A stretch of DNA of 40,889 nucleotides from assembly GCA_944326355.1 (NCBI GenBank), contig CALVDO010000021.1, positions 1 through 40,889 on the forward strand, given 5' to 3'. The notes beneath the pieces were generated by a model. That model had not been told where the DNA came from. It saw only the letters and a program-made list of their open reading frames with translations, and made no database searches. The position numbers were made by a program, and so were the translations under genes. The DNA is from an uncultured Bacteroidales bacterium (GTDB taxonomy: Bacteria > Bacteroidota > Bacteroidia > Bacteroidales > UBA932). Below, one piece after another: positions 34,828 to 40,889 of the stretch (positions within the stretch are counted from its first letter, which is position 1; each line of letters begins with the position of its first letter).

Positions 34828-34860
34828 AGAGGTTACAGATTTTTCTGCAACCTCTTTTTT
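34828..34860 (+). terminator. Rho-independent terminator after tRNA-Asn, probably bidirectional
   Basis: AGAGGTT (34828-34834) pairs with AACCTCT (34849-34855), with an inner CAG/CTG, and a run of T follows. On the minus strand the hairpin is followed by TGATTTTTAG, so it may also end the sbcDC transcript, whose last stop is at 34898. Confidence 0.85.
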
Positions 34861-34897
34861 CGTTTTACCCCCTGTTCGAAATATGGGCAAAAATCTT

Positions 34898-35140
34898 TCA
34901 GTGAAAATGAAGCGTCTCCTCAACATCGCCGGACATCCCGAATCCGCTGCCATCCATATGATACCTGCCGTCAGGACTGACCTGCCACGGACACTTCAGC
35001 GACCCAGTCTCTGAATTCCCGTATGTCGATGGGAGAAATGTCATTCCCTCCCCGAGGTCCCATGTCTCCCATCTGTCAGGCCCGGCGAAATCCAGACGGC
35101 TGATCTTGGCATAAAACCGTTTTCTTTCTTCCTCAGTCAT
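34898..35140 (-). CDS. Small protein of unknown function in the sbcDC operon
   Basis: 80 residues, acidic, no signal peptide and no membrane segment. It has an N-terminal helix (TEEERKRFYAKISRLDF) and then a Trp/Gly-rich part (RWETWDLGEGMTFLP, WQVSPDGRYHMDGSGFG). I do not recognise a family. It follows sbcC by 60 bases on the same strand and ends before the shared terminator, so it is likely co-transcribed. Codon use is like its neighbours, which favours a real gene. Confidence 0.65.
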   Translation of the reverse strand: MTEEERKRFYAKISRLDFAGPDRWETWDLGEGMTFLPSTYGNSETGSLKCPWQVSPDGRYHMDGSGFGMSGDVEETLHFH

Positions 35141-35200
35141 ATTTCAGGCTCATCATCTGATTGTCATCTACAAATCGGCCGGCAGGCAAAATCCGTATGC

Positions 35201-38200
35201 CTACAGCCTCACCACCTCGACACGGCTCGCCGTATTGTTCTCGCGCAGAAGCCGGATCTGTGCAGGGATACGCTCGCGGAGGATATCCACATGGCTTATG
35301 ATGCCGACTTTTCGGCCTCCGGTCTCATGAAGCCGGGACAAAGTATCAATCACCGTGTTGAGATAGTCCTCGCTGAGGGTGCCGAACCCCTCGTCTATGA
35401 AAAGAACGTCGACAGACGCATTTCCCCTTGTCATGGCTGAAAGGCCGAGGGCCAGAGCCAGCGACACTATAAAGCCCTCACCTCCGGAAAGCGTGCTGTA
35501 CGGCCTCACCGCATCGCCCTGATAGAGGTCACGGATGACGATGCCAACCGAACCCGGCTGACAGTCAAGCTCATATCGTGGAGAAAAGTGCTTCAGATAA
35601 TGATTGGCGCACATCAGCAGCTGCTTCAGGATAAATGCCTGCGCAATACCACGGAAACGGCTTCCGTCCGCACTTCCGAACATGGCGTTGAGACTTTTCC
35701 ATCGCTGATACTCTTCCTCAAGGTCGTGGAGTCTGGCCTGATCGCTCCTCCTGAGGAGCAGGTTCTGCTCGTTGAGTCTGAGGCTCGCTTCGATAGCGCC
35801 CACCTTCCTGTCCTCCAGCGTTCTGCGCGAATCGGCATCCCGCATCCCGGACTCAAGCGTCTCCACTGTATCCCCGTCGCGAAGCTCCGGTTTAGAGAGC
35901 TCGTGAGCCCTGACGCCAGCCTCGACCTGGGCATATTCAGTTCTGGCCTTCTCAAGAGCCGTGTCAATGCTCTTGAGCTTCTCCGCAATTGCACCGGCAG
36001 ACTCTTCAGTCAGATTTGACATCAGCCACCCGACTCGTTCGGTCCCCACATCCTGATGCAGCCGGAAGAACTCCTCCACATTCCCCCGCTCTTTAGCGAG
36101 GCCTTTGTCCGCAGCGCCTTTTTCCGCACTGAGGGAGGCGGTCATGGAAAGCAGATTCGCCCAACGCGGCTCAAAAAACGGCTTCCACTCCTCCAGCCTG
36201 AAGTCACGGCTTCCTTTTCCGGCCATCTGCGCCGCCCAGCGCCTGCGGAAAGGCTCGGACACTTGTCCGGCCCTCTCCCCGGAAATCTGTCGCCACTTCG
36301 GAAATTTGCCGCACACCGATTCAGCCATCTGAGAGAAAGTCCCGATCAGAGTTGATATGTCCTTTCTTGAATTCTCAAGAGACTCCTTCAGTTCAACAGC
36401 TTGCGCATATTTCTCGGATTTTTCACGGATAGTCCTCTCCAGCGACTCGGGATCCGTCGCCCAGACACGCTTCCAATCCGCAATCAGGATGCGCGAAGAA
36501 ACCGACTCCAGCTTTTTCGCTGCCGACTGGAAATAACTCTGCGCTACCGTCTTCTGCCCCTGAGCCATACTGCGAGCCTTATTCAGATCATTCTGTGCAT
36601 CCGCCACCGCCTCCAACTCATCAGAACAACTCTTCTGGGCTTTCCGCAGCTCCTCATTGAGCCCGTCTATGACGCGACGGGATTCCTCTATCAGGTTTTT
36701 CTTCGCCTGAGCGGCACCATACGCAGCCTCAACCTCTTTCGCGACAGACTCAAGACGCTTCCGGAGCGCTCCCGTCGACATCTCTCCGGCCGACATGTCC
36801 GTTCGGCTCTGCCAATCACTCCAGGACCTGATGCAGCCCATAGCCTGTTCAAAAACAGAATTTCGGCTGCTCTCATATTGGTCCGAATGCAGTTTCAGAT
36901 TCTTCCGCATGCCCTCAAGGTCGGTTTCTTTGCTTCTGACTGAAACCTTCAGGGTGTCAAGCGCCTCCTTAATGTTGCGATATTTTTCCTCAGCATCATT
37001 CTTTGCCTTTCTGAATGGCTCCAGAAGAGACTCTATCCGCTCATCGGAAAGAACATGAACGACGATCTGTCCGCACACCGGACAGCGTTCTCCTTCCACA
37101 AGCCTGCTCCGCAGCTCCTTAGCCATGTCTCCGACCATTTCGGACTGACTCTCGTAGGCCTTAACGGCCCTGTCCCTGTTTTCCTTTTCAGCCTGACACT
37201 CGTTTTCTTTCCCGGTTTTCAGCTGTCTCTCCTTCTCAAGGTCTTCATTAGCCTGCCGCACACGCACACGCTCCTCTTCCAGGTCTTTCTCCTTCTTCAA
37301 AAGAGAGTCAAGCCCCTCCATCGCTGTCCTGACATCCTTTCCAAGAGCCTCGAGACGCATACTCTCATCATGCACCTTCTCCGGCCCCATTGCATCAAAG
37401 CGGTCCTTCTCGCCCCGGAAACGCCTCTCTACATTCTCATATATCTTCTTGCTCCTGTCATACGCATTCTTCCTGACATTCAATTTCCCGTTCAGCTCCT
37501 CGGCATCCTTTTCATATCTCTTCTGGGCCTCGGCAGCCCGCTTTGCCTCCCTTTCAGAATCCAACGCCCCGGCTAATGCGTCAGCCAGTGCCTTTCCGTC
37601 TTTCAGCATCTGCTCCTGTGCTGCCACACCCTTAAAATATTCGGCGGCATTCGCAAGACGTCCGTCGAGCGTCTGCCTCTCCCCTGACAGGACCGACTCT
37701 TCTGCCTCAAGCTGAAGGAAAGTGTCCAGACATTCGGCCTCCTTAGCCTCGCACCGCTTCAGTTCCTCATCAAACGCCCTGACATTCAGAATGCTCTGTC
37801 TAACCGACTCTGTAAGCCGCCAATCCTCGACATTCTTTCTCGCCTCCTGCATCTCCTCCGACTCAGCCGTTACCAGTGCCGCCTCAAAAACCGTCCTTTT
37901 CGTCTTCAGCTCAGCCTGCAGCTCCTGCGCCCTCTTGAGCCACTGCATCTTCAGCTCGTCAGCCTCTTTCTGTTGACTAAGCGCGGCAGAGAGAGCCTTT
38001 GCGTTTTCGAGCTCAGTATTTTTCTCGGCAAGGGCCGCCTCGTCCAGCACCTGAATCCCGTCCAGCTTTCTCCGCTGAGCGTCACAGGCGTCCGACTTCT
38101 CCTTCGTTATCCTTGAAATGGCCATCCCGACCTCCGAAAAGAGTCCGGTACCCGTCAGCTTCTCCAATATCGCCGCCTTCTCCTTGTCGGGACTCTTGAG

Positions 38201-38725
38201 AAACCTCGTAAACTCTCCCTGAGCCAGCATCGATGTCCGGCAGAACTGTTCAAATGTGAGTCCCACAGCGTCTCCGATGACTCTCTCTATGTCCCTGACC
38301 TTGTCATAATTGATCCCTGCCGTATGGTCGGCGAGCCGCCATTTCTCCGGCTGCAGAGCGCCATTCACCTTCCTGCGGGCCCGCGCCACGGACCACTCGG
38401 CCGTATATCTCTCCATGTCAGACCCTATGAAATCGAGCCTCACATATGCCTCGGCCGTGTTCTTGCGCATCAGCTGCCGCGCATCGAAAAAGCCCACGCC
38501 GACATTTCCGTCGCTTATCTCCCCGCTCTGCCCGCCGCGCTCGGACATTCTCGGCGTCTTTTTGAATAACGCGAGGCAGATGGCATCCAGTATCGTGCTC
38601 TTTCCCGCCCCGGTCTCGCCGCATATCAGAAAAAGCGGCTCCTCGGCAAGAAGCCCGCTGCTGAAGTCGATCTCAGCATGTTCTATCGATGCTATATTTC
38701 TGATTACAAGTCTCTCGTATTCCAT
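35201..38725 (-). CDS. sbcC: Exonuclease subunit SbcC (Rad50-like SMC-family ATPase)
   Basis: 1174 residues. Walker A GETGAGKST at 36-44; two long coiled-coil arms rich in Glu/Lys (about 190-1000); zinc hook CPVC with cysteines at 548 and 551 in the middle; signature LSGGEGFIVSLALALGLS; Walker B VDVLFIDEGFGTLSE near residue 1110. With SbcD it forms an ATP-dependent nuclease that opens DNA hairpins and processes blocked ends in the cytoplasm. Length and hook position are normal for Bacteroidetes SbcC. It starts one base after the sbcD stop, so the two are coupled. The SbcCD complex would act on palindromes such as those noted elsewhere in this window. Confidence 0.96.
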   Translation of the reverse strand: MEYERLVIRNIASIEHAEIDFSSGLLAEEPLFLICGETGAGKSTILDAICLALFKKTPRMSERGGQSGEISDGNVGVGFFDARQLMRKNTAEAYVRLDFIGSDMERYTAEWSVARARRKVNGALQPEKWRLADHTAGINYDKVRDIERVIGDAVGLTFEQFCRTSMLAQGEFTRFLKSPDKEKAAILEKLTGTGLFSEVGMAISRITKEKSDACDAQRRKLDGIQVLDEAALAEKNTELENAKALSAALSQQKEADELKMQWLKRAQELQAELKTKRTVFEAALVTAESEEMQEARKNVEDWRLTESVRQSILNVRAFDEELKRCEAKEAECLDTFLQLEAEESVLSGERQTLDGRLANAAEYFKGVAAQEQMLKDGKALADALAGALDSEREAKRAAEAQKRYEKDAEELNGKLNVRKNAYDRSKKIYENVERRFRGEKDRFDAMGPEKVHDESMRLEALGKDVRTAMEGLDSLLKKEKDLEEERVRVRQANEDLEKERQLKTGKENECQAEKENRDRAVKAYESQSEMVGDMAKELRSRLVEGERCPVCGQIVVHVLSDERIESLLEPFRKAKNDAEEKYRNIKEALDTLKVSVRSKETDLEGMRKNLKLHSDQYESSRNSVFEQAMGCIRSWSDWQSRTDMSAGEMSTGALRKRLESVAKEVEAAYGAAQAKKNLIEESRRVIDGLNEELRKAQKSCSDELEAVADAQNDLNKARSMAQGQKTVAQSYFQSAAKKLESVSSRILIADWKRVWATDPESLERTIREKSEKYAQAVELKESLENSRKDISTLIGTFSQMAESVCGKFPKWRQISGERAGQVSEPFRRRWAAQMAGKGSRDFRLEEWKPFFEPRWANLLSMTASLSAEKGAADKGLAKERGNVEEFFRLHQDVGTERVGWLMSNLTEESAGAIAEKLKSIDTALEKARTEYAQVEAGVRAHELSKPELRDGDTVETLESGMRDADSRRTLEDRKVGAIEASLRLNEQNLLLRRSDQARLHDLEEEYQRWKSLNAMFGSADGSRFRGIAQAFILKQLLMCANHYLKHFSPRYELDCQPGSVGIVIRDLYQGDAVRPYSTLSGGEGFIVSLALALGLSAMTRGNASVDVLFIDEGFGTLSEDYLNTVIDTLSRLHETGGRKVGIISHVDILRERIPAQIRLLRENNTASRVEVVRL

Positions 38726-38726
38726 A

Positions 38727-39971
38727 TCACTCCTCCTGTTCCGCGTCTCGGACCATCTTCACCGCCTCTTTGAGCATATTCTCCATGTCCTGAGACATTT
38801 CTGAGCCAGTCACATCATGAAAATACATTCTGGCAACATCCAGCGGGTCCATTTCCCGCATCTCCTGCACCGTGAAATCGAGCCGGCCCTCGCGCCCGCC
38901 GGCGACCTCTGCCCTCACCGCCTTCATGCAGCAGTAGCGGCAGCTCTTCCCCCGGACCAGTTCCGCCGCCTTCATCTCACTGTCGGCCGGCAGAAGTCCG
39001 TGCACGAGCACATTGAGCCGAACATAAGCCGGCCTGTCCGCAGGGAACCGCGCAAGGGCATCCAGAGCGGCCTCCAGCTCTCCAGGCTCTTTCCCCGGCA
39101 AAGTCACAAGCGGCACGGGATCAGGCATCCGCACCGTTCTCACCCGGGGCTTCTCCCCTGCCTCCACCTCCACCACCGACACCGAATGCGCATAGCACTC
39201 GTCGAAATTCACTGCCATCGGCGATCCGCTGTACCGCGCCAGTCCTCCCGCAAGAGTCTGAGGCTTGTGGATATGCCCCAAAGCCACATACGAATACGCA
39301 TCCCCGAGGAGCTCCGCACCGACATAATCCATTCCGCCGACCAGATCGTCGTGCCCCTCGGCATCGCTCCCGGCCACCGCAAGATGAGCCGAAAGCACAA
39401 CGGGCAGCCCGTCTCCAAGCCCTTTGACATGATCAGACATCCCCCTGAACCACAAGGCCATCCTGTCTTCCGCCTGCCACCCTTCTTCCGCCCGAAACTC
39501 CACGTCATCCCCGGCAGACACTTCAGGGAAACTCCTCGACGAGGCATAAGGAACTGCAACGACATGCCCGATCACATATCCGTCCCTCACCACATCCACG
39601 ACATGTCCGGAGAAATCGGCCGTCCTGTCCTCCCGTCTCGCGAAAGAGCCCGTCACGCGCACATTTACATGACGCCAGAGCCCGTCCTCCGCCTCAAGAC
39701 GCGAAGGGCTGTCGTGATTGCCGGCTATCACCACCACCGTCATCATCGGACACGCCTCATGAATCCGCATCATCCCTTCCACATACATCCTCTTCGCCTG
39801 CGCGGACGGCGTCGAATTGTGAAACACGTCACCGCTGACGATCATCACGTCAGGCCTCTCACGCCCCACGACCTCCGCCAGCGCCTCAAGAAAAGCCTGC
39901 TGCTCCTCCCGCCTGTCATATCCATAGAAAACCTGGCCCAGATGCCAGTCCGAAGTATGCAATATCTTCAT
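38727..39971 (-). CDS. sbcD: Exonuclease subunit SbcD (Mre11-like phosphoesterase)
   Basis: 414 residues. Calcineurin-like phosphoesterase with all metal motifs in order: TSDWHLGQ, VSGDVFHN, IAGNHDSPSR, LSAHLAVAGSD and YVALGHIHKPQ. The C-terminal ~130 residues form the SbcD cap domain and the region that binds the SbcC coiled-coil base. It is the Mn2+-dependent nuclease of the SbcCD complex. The ATG at 39971 (MKILHTSDWHLG) is the standard start. A small lipoprotein gene ends 26 bases upstream on the same strand. Confidence 0.96.
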   Translation of the reverse strand: MKILHTSDWHLGQVFYGYDRREEQQAFLEALAEVVGRERPDVMIVSGDVFHNSTPSAQAKRMYVEGMMRIHEACPMMTVVVIAGNHDSPSRLEAEDGLWRHVNVRVTGSFARREDRTADFSGHVVDVVRDGYVIGHVVAVPYASSRSFPEVSAGDDVEFRAEEGWQAEDRMALWFRGMSDHVKGLGDGLPVVLSAHLAVAGSDAEGHDDLVGGMDYVGAELLGDAYSYVALGHIHKPQTLAGGLARYSGSPMAVNFDECYAHSVSVVEVEAGEKPRVRTVRMPDPVPLVTLPGKEPGELEAALDALARFPADRPAYVRLNVLVHGLLPADSEMKAAELVRGKSCRYCCMKAVRAEVAGGREGRLDFTVQEMREMDPLDVARMYFHDVTGSEMSQDMENMLKEAVKMVRDAEQEE

Positions 39972-39997
39972 AAAGAGTCAGATTCCACCATATACGG

Positions 39998-40351
39998 CTA
40001 TTGTCTGCTGAACTTATTACCCTCTATCATTATATAATCACCATGATAGGTGCCGGAACTATAGACCGTATTCCTGACTTCTTTCTTCCATCCTTTTACT
40101 CCGTGATATATTACAAGGCTTTCTCCATCAAGAGTATAGTACAAAGCACACCCTTCTGTGTCGAATGGAGCAGAATCCCCGACCCTGGTATAATGGTAAA
40201 CATTGCCATCGTCCTGAAATTCATACCTTTCAATGATTGAGTACTCGTTGCGTACAAATGTCATCCCATTCAGAGCCGAGTCGCCACGGCCAATCTTTTC
40301 GCAAGCCGACAACATTACCACTGCGCATAGCACACTAAAAAAACATTTCAT
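39998..40351 (-). CDS. Small lipoprotein of unknown function
   Basis: 117 residues. Signal MKCFFSVLCAVVMLSAC ends in a lipobox; the mature part is about 100 residues. It is rich in Tyr and short strands (YEFQDDGNVYHYTRVGD, CALYYTLDGESLVIYHG, GDYIMIEGNKFSR), like the small lipocalin-like or META-like beta-barrel lipoproteins of Bacteroidetes. No family can be named. It is less GC-rich than sbcD, which may mark the start of an accessory edge. Confidence 0.75.
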   Translation of the reverse strand: MKCFFSVLCAVVMLSACEKIGRGDSALNGMTFVRNEYSIIERYEFQDDGNVYHYTRVGDSAPFDTEGCALYYTLDGESLVIYHGVKGWKKEVRNTVYSSGTYHGDYIMIEGNKFSRQ

Positions 40352-40413
40352 TCTTTTAATAATTTTGTTGATTTGTCCCGCCCGACCCTAAGGGAGCAGA
40401 CGGAACATTTCCA

Positions 40414-40773
40414 TTAAAATGAATAGAACACACTATCAGGGAATAATAGTTTGGAAGCGTTCTTCTTGATTTTAAAACTGACGGCGTCGCCACCTTTCTT
40501 TTTGACACCTGTAACCGGATCGACTTTAGGACGACCCAGCAACAAATCGACTGTGATCATAGTATGCTCAATTTTATTAAACCGGAATTGCTCTTGTCCA
40601 GCAGAGCCGATCCTTGTATCAACTTCAATCCAAAATGTCTCGTGATGCTTAAGCAATAGACAATTATGCAACGTCCGGAGACGCCATACAGCTACATCTG
40701 CAACTTTCTTGAATAAATCAGGACCAATAATGCCATCTTCTTCAATTTCCAGTAATTCAGCCGGGTAATTCAT
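40414..40773 (-). CDS. Possible C-terminal half of an MvaI/BcnI-like restriction endonuclease (short or remnant)
   Basis: 119 residues. Two stretches recall the end of the MvaI/BcnI family as I remember it: LHNCLLLKHHETFWIEVDTR with EQFRFNKIEH (compare EYFRYNEA), and VDLLLGRPKVDPVTGVKKKGGDAVSFKIKKNASKLLFP, read in overlapping parts (compare D-R/L-x-G ... HGTAFRI ... LF). Family members are about twice as long; the catalytic half would lie upstream, but that frame has stops directly before the ATG (TGA and TAG within 15 bases). So this is either a decayed piece or an unrelated small protein. The stretch is AT-rich, unlike the core genes, suggesting transfer. Confidence 0.45.
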   Translation of the reverse strand: MNYPAELLEIEEDGIIGPDLFKKVADVAVWRLRTLHNCLLLKHHETFWIEVDTRIGSAGQEQFRFNKIEHTMITVDLLLGRPKVDPVTGVKKKGGDAVSFKIKKNASKLLFPDSVFYSF

Positions 40774-40783
40774 ATTGAGCCTT

Positions 40784-40810
40784 CACTAGTGTCCGGAGAA
40801 AAATTCTCCG
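40784..40810. other. Palindrome pair at the AT-rich edge
   Basis: CACTAGTG (40784-40791) is a perfect palindrome. It is followed by CGGAGAA (40794-40800) and TTCTCCG (40804-40810), a 7-base hairpin with an AAA loop. They sit immediately upstream of the nuclease-like gene. Such ends can border a mobile element, but no transposase is visible in this window. Confidence 0.35.
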
Positions 40811-40877
40811 ATAATGTTTTAATTATTAAACATCAATAAGTTACAAGCATCAGAAAATTTTTCGATTAGAACATCAG

Positions 40878-40885
40878 TAACTTTG
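40878..40885 (+). promoter_or_regulatory. Possible -7 box directed out of the window
   Basis: TAACTTTG matches TAnnTTTG, four bases from the edge, on the plus strand. There is no TTTG at the proper -33 distance. The gene it might serve is not in view. Apart from this and the palindromes, 40774-40889 shows nothing. Confidence 0.25.
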
Positions 40886-40889
40886 CGGT

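Noticed and set aside
38817..40037. 406-residue His/Arg-rich open frame on the plus strand
   Set aside because: It overlaps sbcD on the other strand along its full length; sbcD has every phosphoesterase motif, this has none.

Overview
The window looks like chromosome from an anaerobic member of the Bacteroidales with fairly high GC, plus AT-rich, restriction-related sequence at both edges. Evidence for the lineage: several intergenic regions carry the Bacteroidetes-type promoter (TTTG or TTG about 20 bases before TAnnTTTG); there is a TonB-dependent receptor with an N-terminal carboxypeptidase-like domain, a membrane-anchored CCDC81-type HU protein, a DUF1343/NamZ muramidase, a class I fumarase and many lipoproteins. 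I cannot name a genus; the composition would suit a Rikenellaceae- or UBA932-like group, but that is a guess.

Layout. 1-734: AT-rich HsdS fragment of a type I restriction system, without a start, running off the edge. 792-4419: an AraC regulator divergent from a Ca2+-type P-type ATPase. 4733-7578: class I fumarase and release factor 2 (no programmed frameshift site), both on the minus strand. 7669-14497: an AraC regulator divergent from a complete tripartite RND efflux operon. 14674-15504: glutamate racemase. 15718-19841: TonB-dependent receptor followed by a beta-helix lipoprotein. 20022-32914: a long, tightly packed minus-strand run. 33154-34584: HU-domain protein with acidic repeats. 34741-34814: tRNA-Asn. 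34898-39971: SbcCD nuclease and an 80-residue protein. 39998-40773: a small lipoprotein and a possible remnant of an MvaI/BcnI-like nuclease.

The long minus-strand run is the most interesting part. It begins at a good promoter (32992-33022) with an acyl-ACP thioesterase. Then come an AAEX-family carboxylate exchanger and a two-gene ThrE/YjjPB-type exporter; both families include reported succinate exporters. They are followed by a DUF6064-like membrane protein, a Nudix hydrolase, a tandem-domain glycosyltransferase, a protein fusing a HIT/GalT-like nucleotidyltransferase domain (DUF4922-like) to a SpoIID domain, an AmpG-like muropeptide permease, a serpin lipoprotein, and the muramidase NamZ. 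The second half reads as a candidate peptidoglycan salvage pathway: NamZ releases MurNAc outside the cytoplasm, AmpG imports, and the fusion protein processes and activates a product inside. A surface-type serpin is translationally coupled to the muramidase. Glutamate racemase, a cell-wall precursor enzyme, lies 5 kb away.

Limits: all calls come from reading the sequence and knowledge of families; no similarity search was run.
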